DNA of 64,000 nucleotides from Planctomycetia bacterium (GCA_005790605.1 SXUI01000016.1:1-64000); one strand, 5' to 3'; shown: positions 1-9,011, numbered from the stretch's first letter. Notes: generated from the letters alone by a model not told the origin. Numbers and translations are program-made.

Positions 1-342
1 GATCATCGCGATCTTTCCGCCGCGGATCGCCAACATCTCGCGCTCACTCATCGTCAACACATCTCTTCCTTCGAAGAGAATCGAGCCTCTGTCGAATCGA
101 CCCGGCGGTCGAGGGATGAGCTGCATTGCACTCATCGCCGTGACGCTTTTGCCGCAACCACTTTCGCCCACAACCGCCAGCGTCTGGTTCGCGTGCACCG
201 TCATCGAAACGCCCGCGACCGCTTGAATGCGCGGACCTCCAGCAGAATTCGCAAAGCTCACCGCAAGATCAGCCACTTCGAAGATCGGCTTGGAAGCGAT
301 GGTCGCTTGGTCTGTGGAGGTTGCTTGGGCTTGCAATGACAT
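1..342 (-). CDS. Peptide-type ABC transporter ATP-binding protein (DppD/OppD-like), 3' part cut by window edge
   Basis: Only the first 114 codons are present; the gene runs off the left edge. It would hydrolyse ATP at the inner membrane to power solute import through the permeases encoded just upstream. After about 20 variable residues the sequence enters the ABC fold, with the Walker A motif GESGCGKS near residue 60. The loop that follows (SAMQLIPRPPGRFDRGSILF) is typical of the oligopeptide/dipeptide/nickel family. Its ATG shares one base with the TAA of the upstream permease gene (TAATG), which implies translational coupling. The signature and Walker B motifs lie outside the window. Confidence 0.9.
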   Translation of the reverse strand, partial: MSLQAQATSTDQATIASKPIFEVADLAVSFANSAGGPRIQAVAGVSMTVHANQTLAVVGESGCGKSVTAMSAMQLIPRPPGRFDRGSILFEGRDVLTMSEREMLAIRGGKIAMI

Positions 343-1865
343 TAGTGCGCGGCCTTTCGGAGCTTTGGATCGATCGCGTCGCGCATGGCTTCGCCGAGCA
401 TGTTGTAACTGAGGACCGTGAAGAAAATTGCGAAGCCGGGGAAGATGGCGAGCCACCAAACAAAGGTGCCCGTGGTCCCCGTCGCGCTTGAGAGAAGCTT
501 GCCCCACGACGCCTGCCCGTCGGGACCGAGGCCAAGGTACGAGAGCGTTGCTTCTGCAATGATGGCCGCCGCTACGGCGAACGAGGCGTCGACGAGCACG
601 GGCGTCACGCCATTGGGCAGCATGTGTCGGAAAAGCACGGAACGCAGTGGAAGACCCGCGGCTTGCGCGCCCTGCACAAAGTCCTGCTTGCGAAGCTTGA
701 GGAATTCCGCACGTGTGAATCGTGCGGCGCCGGTCCACGACACACAACCGATGATCGCCATCATCACATAGGTGTCGCGCGGCAAGACCGCGGCCGCGAC
801 GATGAGAAGAAAGAGCACGGGAATCGCCATGAACACTTCAACGACGCGGTAGAGCAAGAGGTCAACCCACCCGCCGAAGTACCCCATCAGCGCGCCGAGG
901 GTCACGCCAATCGACACGGCGATGCCCGTCGACAGCAGACCGATGGAAATCGAAAGGCGACAAGCCCACAGCATCTGCGAGAGCACATCTTTGCCGAGCG
1001 CGTCGCTGCCGAGAATCATCGTGCGCGTTCCGATGCCGCGATCAGCGAGTGCCGGAAGTACATCGCTCACTCTCGTCATCGGCTCGAGCACATACAAGTC
1101 GCTGCGGCCGTAATCGGGAGAAAACGGAATGAGCGTGTACACCATCGAGAACTCTCCCGATGCTTCCTGCTCGTCATAGACATCGAAGTTGACGAGCCGA
1201 TCACTCCAACGCGACTGGCTCGCCCCCACCGCGACGAATGCCGTCAGCAGAACAAGCGCGATGCGCACGCCACGGCGACCCTGTGACCCGCACGAGACCA
1301 CTAAGGCTGCGCCTGCTGCAACCACTCCGATTGCGAGCGCGGCGTAGAGCGGAAAACTTGGAGAGACCGCAAGTGCGCGAATCCATGGAGCGCTCTCGAC
1401 ATCGCGACTCCACGCGCTCACCGCGAGCGATGCCACGAGCGTCACGCCGGCTTGCAAGGCGACGAGCAGGAGCAAGCCGAGCCGCGTCGATCGCTGGGGA
1501 ACCCCGCAACGCAGCGCCCACGCTTTCGGGAGATAGATCCAAGGAAGCGCGAAGACTCCAGCAGCGAGAAGCGCAAGATCTACGCTCGTCAGATTAGTCC
1601 AGAGCGGTGAATCCCACTCGCCTGACTTCGTGTTCGTGCGAAGCAGTGGATGCGCGTTCGCGATGACCGGCGCGAACACAGCAAAGAACGCGATGATCGC
1701 AATCCATCCGATCGCGACCTTTGCTCCTACGCGTACAACCACGCGATCCCACGCGTCGGCCCAAAAACCCTTCGCCTGCTGCGCGCCAACGCCGCGCATC
1801 GCTTCGATGCCCGAAATGCTCGTCGATGCGCCGTCGCGCACGCTTTCATTGGCGGCGTTACTCAT
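342..1865 (-). CDS. ABC transporter permease, DppC/OppC-like, with extra membrane segments
   Basis: Inner-membrane permease subunit of a family 5 (peptide/nickel) importer, 507 aa against about 300 for ordinary DppC. The C-terminal part has the family hallmarks: LGSDALGKDVLSQ near residue 285, an EAA-type loop (QAAGLPLRSVLFRHMLPN) and a NMLGEAMRDAIDPKLR ending. The usual first helix (about residues 50-72) is followed by an insertion of about 200 residues carrying roughly four further hydrophobic segments before the core. The start overlaps the end of the DppB-like gene by 8 bases and the stop overlaps the ATPase start, so the three are co-translated. The role of the insertion is unknown. Confidence 0.9.
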   Translation of the reverse strand: MSNAANESVRDGASTSISGIEAMRGVGAQQAKGFWADAWDRVVVRVGAKVAIGWIAIIAFFAVFAPVIANAHPLLRTNTKSGEWDSPLWTNLTSVDLALLAAGVFALPWIYLPKAWALRCGVPQRSTRLGLLLLVALQAGVTLVASLAVSAWSRDVESAPWIRALAVSPSFPLYAALAIGVVAAGAALVVSCGSQGRRGVRIALVLLTAFVAVGASQSRWSDRLVNFDVYDEQEASGEFSMVYTLIPFSPDYGRSDLYVLEPMTRVSDVLPALADRGIGTRTMILGSDALGKDVLSQMLWACRLSISIGLLSTGIAVSIGVTLGALMGYFGGWVDLLLYRVVEVFMAIPVLFLLIVAAAVLPRDTYVMMAIIGCVSWTGAARFTRAEFLKLRKQDFVQGAQAAGLPLRSVLFRHMLPNGVTPVLVDASFAVAAAIIAEATLSYLGLGPDGQASWGKLLSSATGTTGTFVWWLAIFPGFAIFFTVLSYNMLGEAMRDAIDPKLRKAAH

Positions 1866-3435
1866 AGCTCACCCGTGGATCGGCCACTGCATAGAGAATG
1901 TCAGCGAAGAGCAACGCGGAGAGATTCACACACGCGATCATGAAGGTGTTGGCGAGAATGAGCTCCCGATCACGCTGCGCGATTGCGTCGAGAATCAGAC
2001 TACCCATGCCAGGCACGCTGAAGATGCGCTCAATCACGACGGAACCTGCGAGCGTCGCTGGGAAGACCGTGACAAACATCGTGATCAGCGGGAGAAGACT
2101 GTTGCGAAACACATGGTGAATCACGACATCTTTGCGCGAGACGCCCTTCGCCTTCGCGGTGCGCACATAGTCAGCGTTGAAGTTGTCGAGCATGGCCGCG
2201 CGCGTTTGCTTCGAAAGCACGGCAAATCCGCCGTACACCAAGCAAGCGACAGGCAACACCACATGCCAGAACATGTCGAGCAGCCAACCCATTTGCCAGG
2301 ACCCATCGAACTGCACGCCGGGAAGGAATGTCCATCCATCCGCCGCTCGGTCATGCATGCCCGCGACTGGGAAGAGACCGAGATACTGCTTGTTCGAGAG
2401 GTAGCCAATCGCAAGCACGCCAGCCCAGACCGTAGGAATCGACCACAGCGCGACATACAACGCGCCCGATGCCTTATCGAACCAAGAGCCTTTGCGCGCG
2501 CTTGCGAGAACGCCTGACGGAATGGCAATGAGGTAAATGATCGGGAATGCGATGAGGTTCAAGAGCAGCGTGACTGGAAGCGCCGCAAGAATGAGACTCG
2601 ACACAGGGCGACTCTTCGAGAACGCCGTGCCGAGATCCGGAGGACCAACCCACACAGTCTCTGGAATGATCGTGAACCCCGCCTGTGGAAACGGTTGCTC
2701 CGAAAACGCGACCGCAAGCACTTCGCGCTCTGCGCGCGCCGTGGTCCAAGCCGCAAGCATCGCCTGCGCCGCTGCGTCAACCTTCGGCCACGCTGCATTG
2801 GATCGATCGGCAGTTGTCGCGGCAAGCGCGTCGAGTTTGATCTTGCCCTTTCGATCGAGCAACTCACTTCCCGCCGCGCCCTGGCCCATCGCGGTCGCGT
2901 ATGCCGCGAGCGCGCTTTCGAACATTCGCTTGGATGCGAGGTACTTCGAGCGAGCGGTCAGCGCATCGTTGGCAACCTTTCGATACTGCCGCGCGCAATC
3001 GTCGTCAGCATTCGCGACGAGGATGCGTCCACCCGAACCCTTTCGCTCCTGCACGACCGTTACTACTCGTGCGTCGACGGAAGGAAAGAAATCTGACACC
3101 CCGAGCCACGCGACCATCGGCGGCGGCGCGAGTTCCTTCGGAGGTTGCAAACGCTCCCCTGCTGGCGTGACCTGATCACGAACGCCGAACTTCAGCGGCG
3201 AAATGCGATGCAACCAACGCCCGTATTGCATCAGCACTGGATCGTTGAGTCCATATCGATCTTCAAGATACGCCTGCAACATCGCCGCCTTCGACGCATC
3301 CTGTTGCCCACCCGAAACGCTCGCGGCCGCACCAATACCGCCCGGCGACAGAGCGAGGAGGAGGAAGACAACAAAGGTGATCCCGATGATGGTCGGGAGC
3401 ATGAACAACATGCGGCGAAGGATGTAGTTCAACAT
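1858..3435 (-). CDS. ABC transporter permease, DppB/OppB-like, with a large periplasmic insertion
   Basis: Partner permease of the DppC-like protein, 525 aa against about 310 normally. It begins like a standard DppB (MLNYILRRML, helix 1 at residues 9-29, then YGLNDPVLMQYGRWL). About 180 residues with no membrane segment are then inserted (roughly 85-265) before the family sequence resumes at PDLGTAFSKSRPVSS and five C-terminal helices. The insert is alanine- and lysine/arginine-rich with a predicted helical stretch (about 145-245). The EAA loop (AKGVSRKDVVIHHVFRNSLL) is intact. The insert sits in the first periplasmic loop, facing the binding protein encoded upstream, so it may shape docking; that is inference. 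Confidence 0.9.
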   Translation of the reverse strand: MLNYILRRMLFMLPTIIGITFVVFLLLALSPGGIGAAASVSGGQQDASKAAMLQAYLEDRYGLNDPVLMQYGRWLHRISPLKFGVRDQVTPAGERLQPPKELAPPPMVAWLGVSDFFPSVDARVVTVVQERKGSGGRILVANADDDCARQYRKVANDALTARSKYLASKRMFESALAAYATAMGQGAAGSELLDRKGKIKLDALAATTADRSNAAWPKVDAAAQAMLAAWTTARAEREVLAVAFSEQPFPQAGFTIIPETVWVGPPDLGTAFSKSRPVSSLILAALPVTLLLNLIAFPIIYLIAIPSGVLASARKGSWFDKASGALYVALWSIPTVWAGVLAIGYLSNKQYLGLFPVAGMHDRAADGWTFLPGVQFDGSWQMGWLLDMFWHVVLPVACLVYGGFAVLSKQTRAAMLDNFNADYVRTAKAKGVSRKDVVIHHVFRNSLLPLITMFVTVFPATLAGSVVIERIFSVPGMGSLILDAIAQRDRELILANTFMIACVNLSALLFADILYAVADPRVSYE

Positions 3436-3501
3436 CCGTCCGTACCTCGGCAGTCTTCAGGGGTCTTGAATGAGCGCGTGCACATGCGATTCGTCTTGCG
3501 A

Positions 3502-5379
3502 TCAGTTCGCCGGCGTCGCGAGCTCGCCCATGCGGAAGAACTCCCACGGCTCAAGCGCCGTCTTATACATGTGCACATTGCCAATCGACTTCTTCACGAA
3601 TCGCAGCCATGGCGCGACGCGCACGAAGGTGTAGGGTTGCTCCGCGTGGAGTGTCGCCTCAAACTCATGCCATGCCTTCATGCGCTCGTCGTAGTCGATC
3701 GTCGTGCGAATCTTGTCGATGAGCTCGTCCGCGCGCGGGCTGTTCCACTGCGCGAAGTTGTCGCCACCTTCCTTGATCGACTCGGAGTGGAAAATCTGCT
3801 TCGGGTCACTCTCGGGCGCGGTTGCAGACCAACCCATGATGAGCGCATCAAAGTCACGCGCTTTCTGAATCTCCTGCATCACGGACCAGTCAATGACCTT
3901 GACCTCCACGCGGATTCCAACTTTGGAATATGCGTCCTTCACGAAGTTCGCGATGCGCTCCGCAATCTCGCCGCCACCCGCACGGGTGAACTCAAAGACA
4001 AAGGGCTCGCCCTTGTCGTTTTCAAGCACGCCATCACCGTCTCGGTCACGCCATCCAGCTTCATCCAGGAGCGCTTTGCCGCGCGCTTGATCAAACGGCC
4101 ATGGTTTGAGGTTGGGATCTGACGCAGGACTCTCGGGATTCACCGAGCCCTTGGCAACGATGCCGATGCCCTCCCAGATGTCCTTGATCATCCGTTCGCG
4201 ATCGAGGCAGAGCGTCATCGCGAGCCGCACGCGCACATCGCTAAACGGTGTCAGCTTCCCATTTCGCATGCCGCCATTCCATGCGATGAAGGAGTAGCCA
4301 CTTCGCATGTTGATCCATTTGAGTGACTGATTTTGTTCTTCCCAAGTCGGGTCTTTCGTCATCTTGACGAACTGCGGACTCGTCGGCAGCGTCTGATCGC
4401 CTTCGCCATTTGTATAGGCAACGAGGCGAGCAAGATCGTCCGTCACTACGCGGTAACGCAGCTTGTCGAGTGGCGAGCGTGGTCCCCAATATCGCTCGTT
4501 CCGAACGAGCACGATGTCCTGACCAGGCGCCCACTGCGCGCTCGGGTCCATGCGTTCCATGCGATATGGGCCGGAACCCATGAGCAAACCAGTCGCGCTG
4601 TTGATCTGCGCAGGCTCAAACTTCGAATAGAAGTGTTTCGGAAGGATGTAGACGCCAAGCGTGTAGGGGAGATTGAAGGACAGCGCTTTCGAGAACCTGA
4701 ACTCGACCGTGTGCGGGTCGATCACGACGACATCGGTGATTTGGTCGAGGGTTGAGCGCGCGCGCTCATTCTCAATGGACATGTTGAACACATAATCCTG
4801 AAATGTGAATCGAACATCTTCGGCCGTGAGCGGTTCGCCATCAGAGAAACAGGCGTCATCGCGAATCCGAACTCGAATCCACATGCCCGCTGGATCCTGC
4901 TGCCACGCCGACGCGAGCACGCCACGAAAGCGCAGCGTGTTGGAATCAAACGCGCCAAGCGACTCGCAAACTCGATCGCCCACGCGTGTGGCATACACAT
5001 CGCCGCCAATGATCGGCGTGAGCTTCGCAGGTTGCGCCTCGAACAGATCTGTGAACTCACCGCCCTCTTGGAACCCCGGCTCATTTCTCGGATCCGTCGC
5101 GAAAGCCCAGGGTGCTTGCCACTCAATCTCAACTCCCGGGCGCGCCCACGAAGTGTCCTGCGTCGGCGTCGCAGCCGTCGTGGGAAGGGTCGCGCGTGGC
5201 GATGCAGCGCTCACGGCGCCGTTCGCGAGGCTCTTCTCGATCGCGCTGAGTTTGGCGAGCACATCCTGCTGCAAGACTCGATCTCGATCCTGTTGGACGA
5301 GTTGCAACCATCCAAGCAAGAGGACAGCCAAGAGAAGGAGGAACTGAACGAAATCCTTGAATCCGAAGCGATTCTGCAT
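3502..5379 (-). CDS. Family 5 extracellular solute-binding protein, membrane-anchored
   Basis: Binding protein of the SBP_bac_5 (peptide/nickel) family, 625 aa. It would capture the substrate outside the inner membrane and deliver it to the permeases downstream. There is no lipobox; an N-terminal hydrophobic segment (about residues 8-27) is followed by a short helical stretch (KLSAIEKSLA), so it looks tethered by an uncleaved helix. Family features include DDACFSDGEPLTAEDVRFTF and the FSDVRVRLAMTLCLDRERM block. I chose the ATG at 5379 because GAGG lies 6 bases upstream; an in-frame start 27 bases further up (5406) is possible. Substrate cannot be read from the sequence. Confidence 0.9.
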   Translation of the reverse strand: MQNRFGFKDFVQFLLLLAVLLLGWLQLVQQDRDRVLQQDVLAKLSAIEKSLANGAVSAASPRATLPTTAATPTQDTSWARPGVEIEWQAPWAFATDPRNEPGFQEGGEFTDLFEAQPAKLTPIIGGDVYATRVGDRVCESLGAFDSNTLRFRGVLASAWQQDPAGMWIRVRIRDDACFSDGEPLTAEDVRFTFQDYVFNMSIENERARSTLDQITDVVVIDPHTVEFRFSKALSFNLPYTLGVYILPKHFYSKFEPAQINSATGLLMGSGPYRMERMDPSAQWAPGQDIVLVRNERYWGPRSPLDKLRYRVVTDDLARLVAYTNGEGDQTLPTSPQFVKMTKDPTWEEQNQSLKWINMRSGYSFIAWNGGMRNGKLTPFSDVRVRLAMTLCLDRERMIKDIWEGIGIVAKGSVNPESPASDPNLKPWPFDQARGKALLDEAGWRDRDGDGVLENDKGEPFVFEFTRAGGGEIAERIANFVKDAYSKVGIRVEVKVIDWSVMQEIQKARDFDALIMGWSATAPESDPKQIFHSESIKEGGDNFAQWNSPRADELIDKIRTTIDYDERMKAWHEFEATLHAEQPYTFVRVAPWLRFVKKSIGNVHMYKTALEPWEFFRMGELATPAN

Positions 5380-5492
5380 GCGCAACCTCAAGCGAGTTTT
5401 TCGCACGACCGAATCGTCGCACGACCGCGTGCGTCGTGAGGGACACCGCGGATCCGAAGCCTATCAGATACGGCGCGGCAACTCGGAGAGGT

Positions 5493-6572
5493 CTACCTTT
5501 TCGCGCGGATCGGATCAAACCGCGACTGCAGCTCGTCTCCGAGGAAATTGAGTGACACCAAAGTGCACGCGATCATGACACAGGGCGCAGCGAGCAACCA
5601 CCAACGGCTTTCAATGGGATTCAGTTCGGGCAATCCGTCCGAACAGAGATTGCCCCAACTCGGCAACGGCTCCTTCACGCCAATTCCAAGAAAACTCAGA
5701 AAGCCCTCGGACAGAATCGCTGCCGGGACTGCGAGCGCGGCGTAGACGGTGATGGGTCCAATCAGATTTGGCAACAGATGTCGAAAGAACTGCCGCGCAG
5801 GCGAAACTCCGATGGCTCTGCAACTCTCCATGAACGGTTGCGCGCGCAATGAGAGGACTTGCCCGCGAATCACGCGTGCCATCGTCAACCACGAAACGCC
5901 ACCGATGGCGACGAGCAGCGTCGCGAGGTTCAGTGCTTGACGCGCGAATGGTCCAAGGTCCTCGCCTCGGCGCTCGAGGAGTCCGTCCACCGCAACGGCA
6001 AGGAGCACGACAAGCAAGATCGATGGAAGCCCGAAGAGAATGTCAACGACGCGCATGAGAACCGCGTCGACCTTTCCTCCCACTGCACCAGCAAGCGCAC
6101 CATAGAGCGTGCCAATGACGACCGCGACGAGCGCCGCCGAAAGTCCCACGAGCAAACTCACCGCTCCGCCGGCAAGTAGTCGCGCAAAGACATCACGACC
6201 TAGGCGATCTGTTCCGAGCAACCGACCCGGGATGTACTGCCCCGCCTGCGTCGCAACCTCGACGCGCGCCGCGTCACTCTCATCGAGCGCATTCCAGATC
6301 GGAGGCAGCAGATTGAGCGAGAGATTCGATGCTTCGCTTCGAGCAATGCGAGCCGCCGTGCTTGCCCCGCCAACCGCGCCGAGGCTCCACGGCAGACTCA
6401 CGACGCATGCACAGACCATCGCGAGAAAAACGACAAGTCCAATGCGGCCTGTGAATCCCATGCTCCTCGCCGTGCGTCCACGCGCATGATCCCTCGCATG
6501 ATCCATCGCATGATCCATCGCATGATCCATCGGACGCGTTACATCGGAAGCAGAGGTTGAAGTCACACTCAC
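5493..6572 (-). CDS. ABC transporter permease, second DppC/OppC-like subunit
   Basis: Permease of 359 aa with normal DppC architecture: first helix at about residues 45-65, LGTDRLGRDVFARLLAG near residue 120, EAA loop (CRAIGVSPARQFFRHLLPN) and LNFLGDELQSRFDPIR at the end. It is the second C-type permease of the operon; the other is the larger one at 342-1865. The cytoplasmic N-terminus contains a tetrapeptide repeat (MDHA three times, then RDHA) encoded by a 12-base DNA repeat. The start overlaps the preceding gene by four bases (ATGA), tying the transporter to the coiled-coil protein and sigma factor genes upstream. Confidence 0.9.
   Translation of the reverse strand: MSVTSTSASDVTRPMDHAMDHAMDHARDHARGRTARSMGFTGRIGLVVFLAMVCACVVSLPWSLGAVGGASTAARIARSEASNLSLNLLPPIWNALDESDAARVEVATQAGQYIPGRLLGTDRLGRDVFARLLAGGAVSLLVGLSAALVAVVIGTLYGALAGAVGGKVDAVLMRVVDILFGLPSILLVVLLAVAVDGLLERRGEDLGPFARQALNLATLLVAIGGVSWLTMARVIRGQVLSLRAQPFMESCRAIGVSPARQFFRHLLPNLIGPITVYAALAVPAAILSEGFLSFLGIGVKEPLPSWGNLCSDGLPELNPIESRWWLLAAPCVMIACTLVSLNFLGDELQSRFDPIRAKR
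6483..6530 (-). repeat. Four tandem 12-bp units inside the permease coding sequence
   Basis: The plus-strand unit CGCATGATCCAT occurs four times in direct succession; the first copy ends in CCT instead of CAT. The units are a multiple of three, so they encode repeats of M/R-D-H-A near the N-terminus of the permease. Copy-number change would add or remove four residues without shifting the frame. Confidence 0.9.
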
Positions 6573-7312
6573 GGCGCGGAGGGTACAGCTTCCGGCTGCG
6601 ATGGGCGCTTCGGCGCGCGCGGCATCGAGAGCAGACGCTCTTGAAGCGCTGTGGAAAGCGCGTCGCGCCGAGCAACGTCCGCCTCAAGCTCACTCTTGAA
6701 TCGAGCAAGTGCATCTTCGAGCGCTTGCAATTCAGCCGCGCGTGTGGCGAGAGAGCGATCGACTTCTTCGCGCGCCGCGGCCTCAAGTTCGGCGCCTCGC
6801 GCTTCAAGCTCCTCAGCTGGAGCGTTGCGTGCGCGCGCGCGCTGTAACTCTTCGACGAGTCGCTGCGACTGCGCTGCGGCGCGAAGCTCCGCGATCTTGG
6901 CTTCAAAGACGAGTGGCGCCTTCTCTCGCAGGATGAGCATCGCTGCCATTCGTCGACCGCCGCCGCGCAGCGAACGGCGCAATTCTTCTGGATCAGCCTC
7001 AAATCGCGCCTTCAGCGCTTCGCCCCATCGAGAAGAAATCTGCCCACCAATCTCGATGATGCTCTTGAGATCAGCGTCGGTCCACTCGCGACGGCTCGTA
7101 TCGCCAACGATGGTCTCCATGAGACCGCCGCCGCCTCCAGGCGAGAGAATCGCGTGCCCTGCCGGACCAAATCCTCCCGCGCGAGGCCAATCGGGTGGCG
7201 TATGAGGCGGCGCTGCGAAAGTCGCACTCGTGACCATCAACATGCACGCCGCTGCACTCCGTCGAGCGAGTTGCGCGAACGAGCGGTGAGAAGAGTGCAG
7301 CGTGCGACACAT
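6569..7312 (-). CDS. Exported coiled-coil protein of unknown function next to sigma/anti-sigma genes
   Basis: A 247-aa protein with a signal-peptide-like N-terminus (hydrophobic residues about 18-33, ending TFAAPP). A short Pro/Gly-rich linker follows, then a long charged helical region (about residues 85-235) rich in Ala, Glu and Arg. I do not recognise a named family. Layout and position, a periplasmic helical protein beside a sigma factor and a one-helix membrane protein, resemble periplasmic stress sensors of the CnrX/Spy kind, but no metal-binding motif is evident, so this is inference only. It overlaps the downstream permease gene by four bases. Confidence 0.7.
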   Translation of the reverse strand: MCRTLHSSHRSFAQLARRSAAACMLMVTSATFAAPPHTPPDWPRAGGFGPAGHAILSPGGGGGLMETIVGDTSRREWTDADLKSIIEIGGQISSRWGEALKARFEADPEELRRSLRGGGRRMAAMLILREKAPLVFEAKIAELRAAAQSQRLVEELQRARARNAPAEELEARGAELEAAAREEVDRSLATRAAELQALEDALARFKSELEADVARRDALSTALQERLLSMPRAPKRPSQPEAVPSAP

Positions 7313-7394
7313 AGGGGGAGTCCTATCTTGGGAGTTCTAACTTCGCGAATGTCTCTGCGTGCCTGAACAGGCTCGCGGAAGCGATTCGCGCAGC

Positions 7395-8087
7395 CTAAAA
7401 GGATGAACGCTCGCCTGCAAGATCTCGCAGCTCGGCTTCAAACTCATCGAAGTGCACCGCTCGCGACGCAAGCACGGCGCCAAAGGTGCCCCCAAACTGA
7501 CCTCCGCTTGGAACGACATCAGTCGCTTCGGAGGCAATATGCAGCAGCGCCGCCTCACTCATGCCCTCACGCATGCCCTCACTCATGCCCTCACTCATTC
7601 CATCGTGCGCAGATGCATCGGAAGACACATCGCGCGCAAGTGCGCGCTCGAGGTACACAGGAAGGAGCGCAGCCTCAACCGGAAACGAATCCTGCGTTCC
7701 AGAGGACGGCGGTGTCTCGGCCACAAGTTCATTCGTGGGCGCGAACGACGAATCAGACTCGCTCGAACGAAGCATGATGAACAGTGTCGCTAAGGTCACG
7801 CCAACGACGAGCATTGCGGCAAGTGCCAAAGGCAGATGGGTCGAGATGGGGCGTGCGATAGAACCAAAGACCGTGCTACGAACCGGTCGATGCGCCATTC
7901 GGAGCGGGAGCGCGGAAGGCGCCATCGCCTGCGGCCGCGCACTTGGAAGAGACGCGGCAGACATACGCGCAATCCGCGAGATCGCTTCGGGCGAACACCG
8001 CCTTGCCTCTCGTCCAAGCACATCGAGTTCGGCGAGCAAGCGCTCGTCAAACTCATCGTGGGGTGGAAGGGGCGCGTCCTGATTCAT
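7395..8087 (-). CDS. Single-helix membrane protein, possible anti-sigma factor
   Basis: A 230-aa protein with a hydrophilic N-terminal part of about 85 residues, one membrane helix (LALAAMLVVGVTLATLFIML, about residues 87-106) and a C-terminal region of about 120 residues. The layout matches transmembrane anti-sigma factors, and it is the next gene after an ECF-type sigma gene on the same strand, though 183 bases separate them. I do not see a clear zinc-binding HxxxCxxC motif in the N-terminal part. The C-terminal region carries a four-unit GMSE/GMRE repeat. Anti-sigma function is inferred from layout and neighbourhood. Confidence 0.6.
   Translation of the reverse strand: MNQDAPLPPHDEFDERLLAELDVLGREARRCSPEAISRIARMSAASLPSARPQAMAPSALPLRMAHRPVRSTVFGSIARPISTHLPLALAAMLVVGVTLATLFIMLRSSESDSSFAPTNELVAETPPSSGTQDSFPVEAALLPVYLERALARDVSSDASAHDGMSEGMSEGMREGMSEAALLHIASEATDVVPSGGQFGGTFGAVLASRAVHFDEFEAELRDLAGERSSF
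7554..7601 (-). repeat. Four tandem 12-bp units inside the putative anti-sigma gene
   Basis: The plus-strand unit CTCACTCATGCC occurs four times, with one base changed in the second (CTCACGCATGCC) and one in the last (CTCACTCATTCC). It encodes the repeated tetrapeptide GMSE/GMRE in the predicted periplasmic domain. The unit length is the same as in the repeat 1 kb away at 6483-6530, but the unit sequence differs. Confidence 0.9.
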
Positions 8088-8270
8088 CGTGAAACTCCGT
8101 CCTGCGCCTTGGCAGGTCTACACCATCGTTCAACGCCGAATGCTCCGCAGCATTGCTCCATCGCTCGCTTCGACGCAAAAAGTGGTCTGAAATGGATCAA
8201 ATGGGAAGAGTTTTTCTCGGCCACGCCCGCATAGAGCATTGCCCTCGGACGCCGAAAGCGCGAAATGTGG

Positions 8271-8927
8271 TTACGCATCGTCCACACCGAGCCTCTCAAG
8301 GGTTCCACGGAGCTTCTTGAGGGCTCGGTGATGCCGCGCAAGGAGCGTTCCAAGTGGCTCTTCAAAGTACGCTGCCAGCTCTTTGAAACTCATGCCGCCG
8401 AAGTGGCGAAGGTCAATGACCTCTCGGTCCCCAGGCGCAAGTTGCTCGAGTGCTGTTCGAAGGCGATCCGAAGTCAGGGCGCGATCGAGCGCGCGCCCAG
8501 CCTCCTCGTCTCGCTCGGGTGCGCCAACCTTGCGCGCACCTTCGAAAAGTCCTTGGTCCATGGGCTTTGCATGACGCTTTCGGCGGCGCATCTCGTCGCG
8601 AAGCCGATTCATCGCGATCCGAAACACCCAAGGTTCAAAGCGCCCACTTTCAACATACTCCGCAAGCTTCACGGCGACGGTTGTGAATGTTGACTGCACG
8701 ATTTCCATCGCAAGGTCCGCGTCGTTCACATGTGCGCGCACAAGACCGTGAATGCGAGGCGCGAAGCTCGCGACTAATCGCTCCCAAGCACGCGCGTCCC
8801 CTCCCACGGCGTCGCGAAGCGTCCTCTCTAACTCCGCGCCTGCAAGCGCGTGATCCGACGCAGGCTCATCCGCAGCAGCGGACGAACGCGCAAGTCGGAG
8901 TGGGCGCGATTCGGAATGGGGTTCCAT
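8271..8927 (-). CDS. RNA polymerase sigma factor, ECF type
   Basis: Sigma-70 family factor of 218 aa with only regions 2 and 4. Region 2 spans about residues 38-110 (AWERLVASFAPRIHGLVRAH, then FEPWVFRIAMNRLRDEMRRR). Region 4 spans about residues 155-210 (LAPGDREVIDLRHFGGMSFK followed by a helix-turn-helix). A 35-residue N-terminal tail precedes region 2. It heads a minus-strand series leading to the putative anti-sigma gene and the ABC importer, so it may control that operon. Upstream, on the minus strand, AACC and CGTT separated by 15 bases (about 8955-8990) resemble an ECF promoter and would fit autoregulation; this is a weak call. Confidence 0.85.
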   Translation of the reverse strand: MEPHSESRPLRLARSSAAADEPASDHALAGAELERTLRDAVGGDARAWERLVASFAPRIHGLVRAHVNDADLAMEIVQSTFTTVAVKLAEYVESGRFEPWVFRIAMNRLRDEMRRRKRHAKPMDQGLFEGARKVGAPERDEEAGRALDRALTSDRLRTALEQLAPGDREVIDLRHFGGMSFKELAAYFEEPLGTLLARHHRALKKLRGTLERLGVDDA

Positions 8928-9011
8928 TAGCGTGCGGCGAGAACGGAAGCCTCGACGCGAACATAGAACGCGCTATCACGCCAAAGGTTGCAGCAGAATA
9001 GAACAAGTCGC

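Noticed and set aside
6483-7601. Tandem repeats considered as a CRISPR array
   Set aside because: Units are 12 bp, directly adjacent without spacers, and lie in frame inside genes.
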